Both the position numbers and the translations under genes were made by a program. Below are positions 33,687-43,662 of a stretch of DNA of 64,000 nt, piece after piece (the first letter of the stretch is position 1; every line of letters starts with the position of its first letter). The stretch comes from Lachnospiraceae bacterium (lineage in GTDB: Bacteria > Bacillota > Clostridia > Lachnospirales > Lachnospiraceae), in NCBI GenBank assembly GCA_030531435.1, contig JAUNNN010000002.1:43862-107861 (forward strand), written 5' to 3'. Below the pieces are notes generated by a model. The model was not told the DNA's origin, did not search any database, and worked only from the letters and a program-made list of their open reading frames with translations.

Positions 33687-36327
33687 TTTCTTCGCCCTCC
33701 TCGTTTTCTTCTTTATTTTCTTTTTCATCTGATGATGCTTCTTCTTTAACATCATCTCCAACAGATATTACAGTAAAATCTTCATCCTCTTCAGGCGTTA
33801 AATCCTCCATGGATTCTTTATCCTGATCTTCCGTAATTTCTGGTTCTTCTATTTGTTTCATATTATCAGGTAACACTTCAATCCTTGAGTTATATTCAGC
33901 CTCTGTTATTTCAGCTAATTCACCAGCCTCTACAAAAGCACTGACGTTACCTCTTACTATTGCATGCATTGTACCTGTAACAGTACCATCGATTTTACCT
34001 CGAACCACACCATCAATTCGCATAAAGCCTGTCGCAGTTTTTGTTCTAACTGGCATATTCATAACAAATGCCGTTTTCTCAATAATTGTGTCACCAACAA
34101 GAAGAATCTGTGGCAATACAAACATAGTAATAAATATAGAAATAATTGTTCCTCGACCAAGACACTGTCCGATGCCATAAATCGCACCATCTGATGTCAT
34201 GTTACCAATAAGAACACCTGCAACAGCAAGCATTGTTCCTGATGTAATAATTGTTGGGAACGAAAGGTTCATTGTAGTAATAATTGAATCCCTTCTGCCC
34301 ATTGTCTCTCTAAGCTCTGTATAACGACTGGCAATAACGATGGCGTAGTCAATATTGGCACCCATCTGAATTGAACTTACAATGAGGTATCCAAGGAAGA
34401 ATAAGTACTGTCCCTGTAAATACGGGAACGAGAAGTTAATCCAGATACTACCCTGAATAACGATAATAAGTAAGACTGGCATACCTGCTGATTTAAATGT
34501 AAACAAAAGTACAACAAGTACCGCAAGTATTGATACAAGGTTTACAACAAGGTTATCTCTTGAGAATGTTTTCTTTAAGTCATACTGGCTGACTGATTCA
34601 CCAACAACATAAATTGATGAGCCGTCATCTGGATAATACTTTCCAGCTATCTCATGCATTTTTTCAATAAACGCAAAGGTTTCATCACTCTCTTCTGGAA
34701 GTGTTAAATAAACAAGCATTCTGTCGTAATCTTCACCCTGAAGCTGATTCTTTGCGAATGTCATCATTTCATATGCATCATCTAATGTGTCTTTTAAATC
34801 ATCCTCTAAAGTTACATATCCCTGTTCTACTTCATCATGAACAAACATCAGCATATCAATGAGTGGCACTTTGTAGCCAGAAAGACCATTTACAGCCTTA
34901 GCATAATCTTCATCATTTACTGCATAGGCTGTATATACAAGTTCAGCTATTTCATAATCAAGATTAAGTAATTCTGAGAACTGTCTTGGAGTAAGGCGGT
35001 CTGTAACCATATATCCATCCATTGCCTCGCTATTTGCAAGACCTGTTGTAGACTCAACCTCTGGATACTCCTCTAAATCAGCAAGGAGTTTCTTTTCCTT
35101 CTCATAATCACCTGTTGGCACAACAAGAGCCACCATATTTTCTGAACCATACGTTTCATCCTGCATTTGCTGGATTTTCTGAACTCTGTTTTGAATAGGT
35201 GGAATGATTTTAGTATAACCATATACATATGGACATTTATTTGAAATAAAGAATCCTATTATAATTGCAACAAGGAAAAGTGGTGCAACTACATACCTTG
35301 TCTTATATGCGAATTTACCTACAAATGGGATATCTGGGATGAGATTCTTATGCTTTGTTTTTTCCATAAGTGTTGCAAAAAGCATAATAACTCCCGGCAT
35401 AAGAAGGAATACACAAAGAAGACTTATTACAATTGATTTAATAAGTACAATACCCATATCAGGGCCCATCTTATACTGCATGAAAGTCATAGCAATAAGA
35501 CCACCAACTGTTGTTAGTGAACTTCCTGAAATTTCTGGAATTGCTTTACTTAAAGCAATAATTGTAGCTTCTCTTGAATCATACGTCTGATGCTCTTCTT
35601 TATATCTGTTTAAGAAAATAACAGCATAGTCAACAGAAAGTGCTAACTGAAGAACGATCGTAACTGAATCAGATACGAAAGAAATTGTTCCGAACACAAA
35701 GTTTGTACCCATCTGGATAAGTGCTGCAGAACAGAATGTGATTAATAAAACTGGAACTTCAGCATATGTCTGTGATGTTAATAAAAGAACAGACACTACG
35801 ATTATTGCAACAATTACAGAAATAGTATTCATTTCTTCTGCAATAAGTTCTGACTGAATATTTCCAAGACTTGTATCAATATATGAGTCGTATTCGGCAA
35901 GTGCTGCCTTTACTTCATCAAGGCATTCAAGACACTTGTCGTCTTTTTCATCATAATCAAAGGTAACCGAGAATAGACCCGAGCCATTTGCATAATGTTC
36001 ATCTGTATCCTCATATTCAGCTGAAAAAACTCCGTCGATTCTTTCAAGCATGTCTTTAATCTCAAGACCCTGCTCATATGAGATATTTGCCACCATACAG
36101 CTACATGTTCCGTAGGTTGTGAATTGCTCTTCCATAAGGTCGAGACCCTGCTTCGTTTCTGTAATAGGTGGAAGGTAATATGCCATTGAGTTTTCTACCT
36201 TAACCCAATTTCTGGCAAATACCGAGAAAATCATTAAAATTCCAAAAATAAGAAAAAATAGATTGCGCTTATCTACGATGAATGCACATATCTTCAGCAT
36301 CGCTCCATTAGTTTTATTTTCTTCCAT
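33679..36327 (-). CDS. MMPL/RND-family membrane transporter
   Basis: An 882-residue exporter with two homologous halves, each a single helix, a large external domain and a bundle of five or so helices. The proton-relay type motifs LALSVDYAVIFLNRYKEE (first half) and SIQMGANIDYAIVIASRYTEL (second half) are both present. MMPL proteins move lipids, glycolipids or peptides outward. After the last helix a cytoplasmic tail follows: residues 767-804 show a short regular repeat of the form xVxGxIxG, then about 78 very acidic residues. It lies 30 bases after the cluster B capsule gene and overlaps the GLUG-protein gene. The cargo is unknown. Confidence 0.88.
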   Translation of the reverse strand: MEENKTNGAMLKICAFIVDKRNLFFLIFGILMIFSVFARNWVKVENSMAYYLPPITETKQGLDLMEEQFTTYGTCSCMVANISYEQGLEIKDMLERIDGVFSAEYEDTDEHYANGSGLFSVTFDYDEKDDKCLECLDEVKAALAEYDSYIDTSLGNIQSELIAEEMNTISVIVAIIVVSVLLLTSQTYAEVPVLLITFCSAALIQMGTNFVFGTISFVSDSVTIVLQLALSVDYAVIFLNRYKEEHQTYDSREATIIALSKAIPEISGSSLTTVGGLIAMTFMQYKMGPDMGIVLIKSIVISLLCVFLLMPGVIMLFATLMEKTKHKNLIPDIPFVGKFAYKTRYVVAPLFLVAIIIGFFISNKCPYVYGYTKIIPPIQNRVQKIQQMQDETYGSENMVALVVPTGDYEKEKKLLADLEEYPEVESTTGLANSEAMDGYMVTDRLTPRQFSELLNLDYEIAELVYTAYAVNDEDYAKAVNGLSGYKVPLIDMLMFVHDEVEQGYVTLEDDLKDTLDDAYEMMTFAKNQLQGEDYDRMLVYLTLPEESDETFAFIEKMHEIAGKYYPDDGSSIYVVGESVSQYDLKKTFSRDNLVVNLVSILAVLVVLLFTFKSAGMPVLLIIVIQGSIWINFSFPYLQGQYLFFLGYLIVSSIQMGANIDYAIVIASRYTELRETMGRRDSIITTMNLSFPTIITSGTMLAVAGVLIGNMTSDGAIYGIGQCLGRGTIISIFITMFVLPQILLVGDTIIEKTAFVMNMPVRTKTATGFMRIDGVVRGKIDGTVTGTMHAIVRGNVSAFVEAGELAEITEAEYNSRIEVLPDNMKQIEEPEITEDQDKESMEDLTPEEDEDFTVISVGDDVKEEASSDEKENKEENEEGEENA

Positions 36328-36357
36328 AGCTCTTTTTGAGTCATATATTGTATGGCT

Positions 36358-37998
36358 TTACTTACCTCTTCTTTCTTCAAAATGTCTATAACCGGCCTTA
36401 TAGAACTCATTAATAGTTTCTAGGTCTTTACTAAATTTTTCATCCATTTCTTCTTTGCCGCCAAGTATCTTATCAGCCTTGTCCATAACATAGAATAAAT
36501 CCCATTCAAATCCTACGTCTTTCACAGTCTGAAGATATGCTGCGCATGAATGAATATTGTCAATTTCACCAAACTGTCTGATTGCTTCAGGCAATTTCGA
36601 GAAGTCAGTGATTTTTTCCACCCCATCAATAAGATTAAATGGAACATCACCAAAAATAATCGATCTTTTGCCAAATAACGCTTCTTCATAAGCCGTTGTT
36701 CCAACAATTGTAACAACGCCCTTTGCATTATTTATCCATGGTTTTGGATCATGATAATAGTTTATTTGAACAAGTCGTACATTATGAAGCTCCCTGACCT
36801 TTTCATAGAACTCTACGCCTCTTTCACCAAGCATAGCCTGATGTTCTTTGACATAAAGCTTCCATCCAATAGGAAGAGCCTTTGAAACCTGTTCAATAAG
36901 ACTTAATTCGTCAACAAAAAATGAACCCTTAATAAAAACTGTAGATTCCGGAATAAGATGAAGGGGCATATAAACATAATCTTCACCCTCTACTGGATTT
37001 TCAAATACATCATTTAACGCCATAAACTTACGTCTTAACAATTGCACCTGCCAAAAGTGCTTTAGATTTAAATGTGTATCAGGGAACAGTCTTTTGTCTG
37101 ACTTTTTAATAGGTCTATTGTTAGCCCTAATATCTTCATCATAAAAATATATATATTTCGCAAGCATCTCTTTAAGTATTGATTTAATAGAGTCCTTTTC
37201 ATACTTACTTGTAACTGTGCCTGCAAATTCCTTACTCATTATTGAAGATTTTGCTCTGAAGTCCTTGATATAGTCATACATTTCAGATAATTCTTCAGGA
37301 GATTTCTTTAAGTTTTCTTCATAACGATTTTTTACGTATTCGTCTATTCCAATTGTATTCTGAAGTGTTGGGAACTTATAAAAACCAAACTTAGAATACT
37401 CAATAGTGATATAAGGAATATTTTTCTTATATGCAACTTCATTTATAATTGTTCTCTGAAGTTCTGCATTATCAAAATCAAGAATCATATCTGGCTTAAA
37501 ATCTTCTATTACAGAAATAATCTTTCTGTAGTTAAGCTCAAGCCAATACAAGTTCTCATCAAAATCCTGGACTTGCCAGTAATATCTCCAGTGATAATGC
37601 TTTGTATTTTCCTGGGAACTCATAAGCTGAAGATTAAGGTTTTTAAAATGAGTATAATTCTCTTCAATATCCTTTAAGTAATCTAAATCCACTGGAGACT
37701 TGTAATTTTTCCATGGATGCTTACTTGTACTTCTTTTCTTAGGCTTACTTTTTAAATCCTCAGTAAACTTTTTACAAATATCACTGACATCATAAAACTT
37801 TACCTGTGGGAGTTTCTCTCTAAACTGGTAAATTGTATTTTCATTATATTTACATTTGTTATAACAACTTTCAGTGCTCATTATATAAAAAGCACCAACC
37901 TCGTTATCTTTGCTGTATTCCTTAGCCAAAAACCAAAGTGGCTTAGAATATGTCTCTCGACAAATAAATAAAATTCTTTTATTTTTAAAGGTTTCCAT
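36358..37998 (-). CDS. KpsS/Capsule_synth-like capsular polysaccharide protein
   Basis: A 546-residue cytosolic protein. The C-terminal half matches the capsule synthesis fold (PF05159, KpsS/KpsC/LipB type): MPLHLIPESTVFIKG, GWKLYVKEHQAMLGERG, and GVVTIVGTTAYEEALFGKRSIIFGD. In Gram-negative bacteria related proteins are Kdo transferases that build the lipid anchor of ABC-exported capsules; relatives in Firmicutes are uncharacterised and may be glycosyltransferases acting on surface polymers. The N-terminal half (IDEYVKNRYEENL, IEYSKFGFYKFP) is less conserved. It ends cluster B. No KpsM/T-like ABC exporter is nearby. Confidence 0.7.
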   Translation of the reverse strand: METFKNKRILFICRETYSKPLWFLAKEYSKDNEVGAFYIMSTESCYNKCKYNENTIYQFREKLPQVKFYDVSDICKKFTEDLKSKPKKRSTSKHPWKNYKSPVDLDYLKDIEENYTHFKNLNLQLMSSQENTKHYHWRYYWQVQDFDENLYWLELNYRKIISVIEDFKPDMILDFDNAELQRTIINEVAYKKNIPYITIEYSKFGFYKFPTLQNTIGIDEYVKNRYEENLKKSPEELSEMYDYIKDFRAKSSIMSKEFAGTVTSKYEKDSIKSILKEMLAKYIYFYDEDIRANNRPIKKSDKRLFPDTHLNLKHFWQVQLLRRKFMALNDVFENPVEGEDYVYMPLHLIPESTVFIKGSFFVDELSLIEQVSKALPIGWKLYVKEHQAMLGERGVEFYEKVRELHNVRLVQINYYHDPKPWINNAKGVVTIVGTTAYEEALFGKRSIIFGDVPFNLIDGVEKITDFSKLPEAIRQFGEIDNIHSCAAYLQTVKDVGFEWDLFYVMDKADKILGGKEEMDEKFSKDLETINEFYKAGYRHFEERRGK

Positions 37999-38001
37999 TA
38001 T

Positions 38002-39024
38002 TTACCCCGTAACGCTCTGTTCTTTAAAGGTTTTAGTCCAATCATTTCCTGAACCAAATTCTATATGTGTATTAAGAAATTTATTTCTTCTTGATACTGT
38101 AATATATTTAAATATATGAGGGAAATATCCACATAAAACCATCTTAAGTATCATACTTTTTGATGTTTTTTTAAGCTTCATAACATGTAGAATATGTTTT
38201 CTTATATATTTAAGCTCACTTTTGTTATTTTTATTTGAAAAAATGTTATATAAATATGCTGATTGAATTACACTCATATTTTCTACCATAAGAAAATATT
38301 CCACAGCATCAGAAATATCAGGATATTTATTAAGTAGTTCTTCGCAAATCTTGTAATCTGCATCAAGGGAAAGTCTTAAATTATCTGCCACCCTTGAACC
38401 ACTATCTCGACTAACTCTGAAATAGTATTTTGAAGCACTGTTATAAACTATTTTTTCAGCTCGGCCTAATATTTTAACAGCCATCTGCCTGTCCTCGACC
38501 TGACGACCTTCATCAAATCTGATTCCAGAAAACAGTTCCCTTCTATATAGCTTATCCCACATATGAAGGAAAAATTTATCATTATATAGGATAGTTTCAA
38601 ATGCCTCTTTTTTGTTGTATACCTCTTTTACATTCTCACTTGAACCTTCTGTGAGATTCTCGTACATAAAGTATTTTCCAATAACAGATACATCTGCATT
38701 TTCAGATATGGCAGCACTAACCATTGTCTCGATCATATCAGGATCAATTTTGTCATCGCCATCAACAAATGCAATAAAATCACCTGTAACTGCATTAAGC
38801 CCTTGATTTCTCGCAACTGCAGTACCCTTTGGTTCATCAATGATAAGCTTTATTCGTGAGTCATTCTCGTATTCATGACAAATACTTTCTGAGGCATCAT
38901 CACCTTTACCTACCACGAGAATTATTTCTAAATTCTCATAAGTCTGGTTAACAATGCTATCAAGACATTCCCTAAGGAACATATCAACCTTATATATAAT
39001 TACTATTATGCTTACTTTCGGCAT
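38002..39024 (-). CDS. GT2-family glycosyltransferase
   Basis: A 340-residue GT-A enzyme: KVSIIVIIYKVDMFLRECLDSIVNQTYENLE at the N-terminus (positions 2-32), GTAVARNQGLNAVTGDFIAFVDGDDKIDPD with the DXD-type metal site near residue 98, and a C-terminal region of about 130 residues of unknown fold. It overlaps the WbsX gene by 13 bases. Donor unknown. Confidence 0.82.
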   Translation of the reverse strand: MPKVSIIVIIYKVDMFLRECLDSIVNQTYENLEIILVVGKGDDASESICHEYENDSRIKLIIDEPKGTAVARNQGLNAVTGDFIAFVDGDDKIDPDMIETMVSAAISENADVSVIGKYFMYENLTEGSSENVKEVYNKKEAFETILYNDKFFLHMWDKLYRRELFSGIRFDEGRQVEDRQMAVKILGRAEKIVYNSASKYYFRVSRDSGSRVADNLRLSLDADYKICEELLNKYPDISDAVEYFLMVENMSVIQSAYLYNIFSNKNNKSELKYIRKHILHVMKLKKTSKSMILKMVLCGYFPHIFKYITVSRRNKFLNTHIEFGSGNDWTKTFKEQSVTG

Positions 39025-40079
39025 TCTTTTATTGCCTCCAAATATGCATATCTTCTATATGTATCTGGTTCAAGGTACGCACCCTCTCCCCACTCATTCC
39101 ATGCATTAATAAATACAATTTCAGGGTTATTGTTAATGAGCTTTTTTAGACAATTACTAAAATACTCTGGACTTGTTCCTTTATATACAAGTCCTTTATG
39201 ACTTCTTCTTGGTGTATTATCCCAGTCAGGGAAAATACAAGGGCAATCATTTTTTTCGTATTTTCTGTCTACAATTCTTTCAAGAATATTTTTAGCTGGA
39301 ATATATCTCTCCAGTACTTTGTTCTTCTTAATCTTATTAATGGTAGAAATCACTGCTACGCGGATTTTATATGATATTCTACTCATTTTTGCAAAATCGT
39401 GGTTTAAAGTATACCCTGGTTCGAAGAAATAATAGCCATCAGCCAGATTATTTCTTTTTTCAGCTTCCCATCCTGTTTTGCCAAAAAGCACGTGTATTCC
39501 ATCAAACCCAGCTTCTTTTGCCCATTTATTAAAACAATCAAGCATTTTATCAAGGTCCTCTATATCAAAAGACCTGTAAATTTGAAATAATGGCTTATTA
39601 TTTATTTTTATATATCTTTTATCTTTAAAAAACTGGAGATTGTAATCGAAATGTTTCTTCCAGTCCTCTTCAGTTCCGTAAGTCTGTTCCATTAAAACCT
39701 GGTTAGCAAGGCCATACCAAGTTCTTGTCCATGATTCATTTGCCCAGCATATACAATAATTTATATCAATTTCTTCATGTTCAAGAAGTATTTCCATAGG
39801 CTTATTCATCAGCTGCTTGCCATTAAACCAATACTGATAAATAGAAAAGCCATCAACACCATATTCCTTTGCAAGAGATGCCTGCCATTTCCATGTATTC
39901 ACACCATCTTTAACAAGATCATAATAGTTGTCATTTAATGGAACCCTTGGTTGAACATGACCTTTATACAATGGTTTTCCACGTTTAACGGCTGTCCATT
40001 CAGTGTAGCCCTCCCCCCACCATTCATTATTTTCTTTAAATGTATGATATTGAGGAAGATACATTGCTAATATTTTCAC
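39012..40079 (-). CDS. WbsX-type GH99-like domain protein
   Basis: A 355-residue protein of the WbsX family (glycoside-hydrolase-99-like barrel), common in O-antigen and capsule clusters. It begins MKILAMYLPQYHTFKENNEWWGEG (positions 1-24), and has FSIYQYWFNGKQLMNKP, ICWANESWTRTW, and a C-terminal INAWNEWGEGAYLEPD. Whether these proteins transfer or hydrolyse sugars is not settled. The start is a GTG at 40079 overlapping the TAG stop of the polymerase gene, with GGGAGG about nine bases upstream. Confidence 0.85.
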   Translation of the reverse strand: MKILAMYLPQYHTFKENNEWWGEGYTEWTAVKRGKPLYKGHVQPRVPLNDNYYDLVKDGVNTWKWQASLAKEYGVDGFSIYQYWFNGKQLMNKPMEILLEHEEIDINYCICWANESWTRTWYGLANQVLMEQTYGTEEDWKKHFDYNLQFFKDKRYIKINNKPLFQIYRSFDIEDLDKMLDCFNKWAKEAGFDGIHVLFGKTGWEAEKRNNLADGYYFFEPGYTLNHDFAKMSRISYKIRVAVISTINKIKKNKVLERYIPAKNILERIVDRKYEKNDCPCIFPDWDNTPRRSHKGLVYKGTSPEYFSNCLKKLINNNPEIVFINAWNEWGEGAYLEPDTYRRYAYLEAIKECRK

Positions 40080-41389
40080 TAATTAGCACCTCCCTCATTA
40101 ATTTCAGGCATATTTTTTCTATTTTGGAATGCATATTTAAGCGAATCACTCTGCATTCTTGTGTTACTCGATATAATTCCTGCAGCATACCAGAATACTG
40201 GCATACACAACTGGAATGCAATAATATTTGAACCTATAGACATAAGAATCGCTGTAGCTATAACAGCAAGCTCAGCATAATTATCTTCAAGGTTTTTAAT
40301 CGATTTAATACACAGCACAAGCATTATATATACAAATAATCCAAAGCCAAAACAGCCCTCTTCACAGAAGAGTTTAACCAGGCCTCCGTCAGCAACTACA
40401 TGGGCGCCTTCTATTGGAAGAGCCTTGTGACCATTTGCTCCAAGCCCATTTCCCAGCCATGCGCCTTTCATATTATTTGCAGCTGCAATCCACTGCTCTG
40501 ATCTTTGTCCCACAGCTCCAGGGAGTGACACAAGTCTTGCGGAAAATTTAGCAACAATTCCTGGAGTAACAATACACATTATTGCTATGCAAACTAAAAC
40601 TACGCCTGCTTCAACATAGAAGAATTTCTTACTAATAAGCTTAAGTTTAAAAATAATGATGTAATTAAGATAAACAATAACAAGTAAAGCCGCTACCATT
40701 CCTGCTCTGCCATTAGCCATAAAGACAAGCACTAATGAAAATACAAACATTATATAAGGCAATATCTTATTTTTTGATGCCATAACCTTTTTATCAAACA
40801 TAAAGAAAGAACTTATAGCCATGGCAGCAACACCAAGATAGCTTAATACTGTACTACCTGTTATTGACTCCATTCTAACTCTAGCAGTAGAAGCATCAGC
40901 CTTTGAAATATAATTCCATCTGAAAAGATAATCACAATAAAACTGTGGAGCAATAGCATATAGCAAAATACTTACTACACCAAGTAAGATAACTGCATAT
41001 AAGAATTTTTTATACCATTCTGTTTTGTTATTATTTTTACTAATGGCTATAAAATAGAATACAATTGGTAATATGGATGCAACAAATTCTTCAGCATATA
41101 TAGAAAATGGATAACCATACTTCGTAAGCCATATAAATGAAATAAGGTTATAAACAAAATACAGTGCCACTACTGCATCCAGTAATGACACGTTTGAAAT
41201 AATTGCTCCGGCTAATTTGCTTTTCTCGCTCACATTTGCAAATTCACTTAGCAACACTTGAAGTGTTGTAAGTATAATTATTGCTGCGCCAAACACTCCA
41301 GGTCTAAATCCTGTAAAAAACAATGTGAGAATATATCCAATTACAGCGCATGTGTAATATAGTTCTGAAAACTTTACTTTTATTTTCAT
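40079..41389 (-). CDS. O-antigen polymerase/ligase-like membrane protein (Wzy)
   Basis: A 436-residue protein with about 11-12 membrane helices and one larger external loop near residues 290-345 (WIAAANNMKGAWLGNGLGANGH, then EGAHVVADGGLVKLFCEEG). This loop layout matches the Wzy_C/O-antigen-ligase superfamily. It most likely polymerises the cluster B repeat unit outside the membrane. No flippase is visible in cluster B, so export would depend on a Wzx from cluster A or elsewhere. Confidence 0.8.
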   Translation of the reverse strand: MKIKVKFSELYYTCAVIGYILTLFFTGFRPGVFGAAIIILTTLQVLLSEFANVSEKSKLAGAIISNVSLLDAVVALYFVYNLISFIWLTKYGYPFSIYAEEFVASILPIVFYFIAISKNNNKTEWYKKFLYAVILLGVVSILLYAIAPQFYCDYLFRWNYISKADASTARVRMESITGSTVLSYLGVAAMAISSFFMFDKKVMASKNKILPYIMFVFSLVLVFMANGRAGMVAALLVIVYLNYIIIFKLKLISKKFFYVEAGVVLVCIAIMCIVTPGIVAKFSARLVSLPGAVGQRSEQWIAAANNMKGAWLGNGLGANGHKALPIEGAHVVADGGLVKLFCEEGCFGFGLFVYIMLVLCIKSIKNLEDNYAELAVIATAILMSIGSNIIAFQLCMPVFWYAAGIISSNTRMQSDSLKYAFQNRKNMPEINEGGAN

Positions 41390-41401
41390 AAATAAATCTT
41401 T

Positions 41402-42529
41402 CTAACGTTTCAACCAAACTGTTCTGTTCACTATATCTGTGTAGCTCTGGATCAGCTTTACAACCTTAACAGAAACGTTTGTATCAGAATAATCTGGAGA
41501 CATTACAGTCTCTTCTTTATTTTCAAACATCGCTACAGCTAGCTCTGTTGCTCTCTCAACGTCCTCTCCTCTTATTCCTCCAATTACAACAGTTCCTTTA
41601 TCAAGTACTTCTGGTCTTTCTGTTGATGTACGAATAAGAACAGCTGGGAAGTTAAGCATTGCAGATTCTTCAGATAAAGTACCACTGTCAGATAATACAC
41701 AGTACGCGTTTTTCTGAAGTTTATTATAATCCATGAATCCAAACGGCTTCATATTTTGCACGTATGAGTTAAACTTGAAATTTCTCTGTTCGATAAACTT
41801 CTTTGAACGTGGATGAGTTGAATAAATAACTGGCATCTTATACTTCTCAGCAATATTATTGATTGAGTTCATAAGATCCATGAAGTTATCTTCAATATCA
41901 ATGTTTTCTTCTCTATGAGCAGATACAAGTATGTATCCTCTTTCTTTAAGTCCTAGTCTTTCAAGTACATCCGATTTTTCAATATTCTCCATATGGTCGC
42001 GAAGAACTTCTCTCATTGGTGATCCAGTAACAAATATTGTCTTACCATCAATACCTTCTGATATAAGATATCTTCTTGAATGCTCTGTATATGGAAGGTT
42101 GATATCTGAAATGTGATCAACAATCTTTCTGTTAATCATCTCTGATACGTTCCAGTCCCAGCATCTGTTACCTGCTTCCATATGGAAAATAGGTATCTTC
42201 AAACGTTTTGCAGAGATTGCTGATAAAGCAGAGTTTGTATCTCCTAACAATAATACTGCATCAGGCTTAACACTTTGCATAAGTGAGTAAGATTTGGAAA
42301 TAATATTACCCATTGTCTCTCCAAGATCTTTACCTACGCTTTCAAGATAGTAATCAGGCTCTCTTAACTGCAAATCTTCAAAGAAAATCTGATTTAATGT
42401 ATAGTCATAATTCTGACCTGTATGTACAAGGATGTGATCAAAGTACTTATCTGCACATTTTATAACAGCAGAAAGTCTTATGATTTCTGGTCTTGTACCA
42501 ATTATTGTCATTACTTTTAGTTTTCTCAC
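41402..42529 (-). CDS. capG: UDP-HexNAc 2-epimerase, CapG/FnlC type
   Basis: A 375-residue non-hydrolysing 2-epimerase. Seen are IGTRPEIIRLSAVI, VHTGQNYD, LLLGDTNSALSA, HMEAGNRCWDWNVSEMINRKIVDHISDINLPYTEHSRRY (about residues 117-155), and CVLSDSGTLSEESAM. The NRCWDWNVSE-type segment and the neighbours fit CapG/FnlC, which finishes UDP-N-acetyl-L-fucosamine synthesis by inverting C2 of the 6-deoxy-L-talose intermediate, rather than WecB. The start is a GTG with AAGGAG six bases upstream; an internal ATG six codons later lacks such a site. Confidence 0.87.
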   Translation of the reverse strand: MRKLKVMTIIGTRPEIIRLSAVIKCADKYFDHILVHTGQNYDYTLNQIFFEDLQLREPDYYLESVGKDLGETMGNIISKSYSLMQSVKPDAVLLLGDTNSALSAISAKRLKIPIFHMEAGNRCWDWNVSEMINRKIVDHISDINLPYTEHSRRYLISEGIDGKTIFVTGSPMREVLRDHMENIEKSDVLERLGLKERGYILVSAHREENIDIEDNFMDLMNSINNIAEKYKMPVIYSTHPRSKKFIEQRNFKFNSYVQNMKPFGFMDYNKLQKNAYCVLSDSGTLSEESAMLNFPAVLIRTSTERPEVLDKGTVVIGGIRGEDVERATELAVAMFENKEETVMSPDYSDTNVSVKVVKLIQSYTDIVNRTVWLKR

Positions 42530-42540
42530 TTAAAACTCCT

Positions 42541-43650
42541 TTACACCTTTTCAAAATATGTATCAGGTTTATCTGGGTTAAACGCTTCATTGGCCCACAT
42601 AACAGTAACCAAATCTTCGTCTCCTTCATTTATAATATTGTGAACATATCCGCATGGAATATCGATTACCTTCATTTCCTCGCCAGTAACATGGTAGTCT
42701 ATTACTTCTGTCTCTCCAACCTTCCTAAACTGGATAAGTCCTTTTCCACTAACAACTAAGAACTTTTCATTTTTTGTATGATGCCAGTGATTTCCTTTTG
42801 TTATACCAGGATGCGCTACATTAACTGAAACCTGGCCTCTGTCCGCTGTACGTATAAACTCTGTAAATGAACCCCTGTCATCTGATTTTTTATTTAAGCT
42901 ATAAGCAAAACCATCTTTTGGAAGATAACTTAAATATGTGCTGTATAGCTTCTTTTCAAATTCATTTGAAATATTAGGAAGTGATAAATTCTCTCTGCTT
43001 TCTTTGAAGGAATAAATCAATTCTGCGATTTTTCCAAGCTCAATAGTATGCTCAACAGGTACTGTTCCAAAACCACCTACAATATTTGCTTTATCATTAA
43101 GTGCATTAATAAATTCATCAACCACATCATCTATATAAATAAGCTTCATGATGACACTTGGATCATTAACCTTTATTTCAAGATTATTTGCTATATTGTT
43201 ACAAAATGTAGCAACAGCACTGTTATAATTTGGTCTGCACCACTTTCCAAAGACATTTGTAAGTCTGTAGACATAAACCTTTGCACCTGTTTCTTCACCA
43301 TATGCAAACATTAGATCTTCACCAGCTTTTTTGCTTTTTCCATATGGATTATCAAGAGCAGCCTGAGTAGATGAAGTAATAAGTATAGGCGCTTTATTAT
43401 TATTAGCCTTCAATTCATTAAGAAGCTCTGATGTAAAGCCGAAATTGCCTTCCATGAACTCTTTTTCGTCTTTTGGTCTGTTTACACCTGCAAGATGAAA
43501 TACAAATTCACAGTCTTTGCAATAGCTTTTTAAATCATCCTTGCTACTATCAATGTCATACTTGTATATATCTTCAAAGCCCCTATTTTTAAGCTCACAT
43601 ATTAAGTTTTTACCTACGAAGCCATTAGCTCCTGTAACAAGTATTTTCAT
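42541..43650 (-). CDS. capF: CapF/FnlB bifunctional reductase-epimerase
   Basis: A 369-residue fusion of an N-terminal SDR (MKILVTGANGFVGKNLI, active site NPYGKSKKAGED) and a C-terminal cupin (from about residue 250; NHWHHTKNEKFLVVSGKGLIQFR). In Staphylococcus CapF the cupin epimerises C3 and the SDR reduces C4 of the CapE product. The domain order and length agree with that family. Placed between capE and capG, it supports a complete L-FucNAc pathway. Confidence 0.9.
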   Translation of the reverse strand: MKILVTGANGFVGKNLICELKNRGFEDIYKYDIDSSKDDLKSYCKDCEFVFHLAGVNRPKDEKEFMEGNFGFTSELLNELKANNNKAPILITSSTQAALDNPYGKSKKAGEDLMFAYGEETGAKVYVYRLTNVFGKWCRPNYNSAVATFCNNIANNLEIKVNDPSVIMKLIYIDDVVDEFINALNDKANIVGGFGTVPVEHTIELGKIAELIYSFKESRENLSLPNISNEFEKKLYSTYLSYLPKDGFAYSLNKKSDDRGSFTEFIRTADRGQVSVNVAHPGITKGNHWHHTKNEKFLVVSGKGLIQFRKVGETEVIDYHVTGEEMKVIDIPCGYVHNIINEGDEDLVTVMWANEAFNPDKPDTYFEKV

Positions 43651-43662
43651 AATCTTCTCTGC

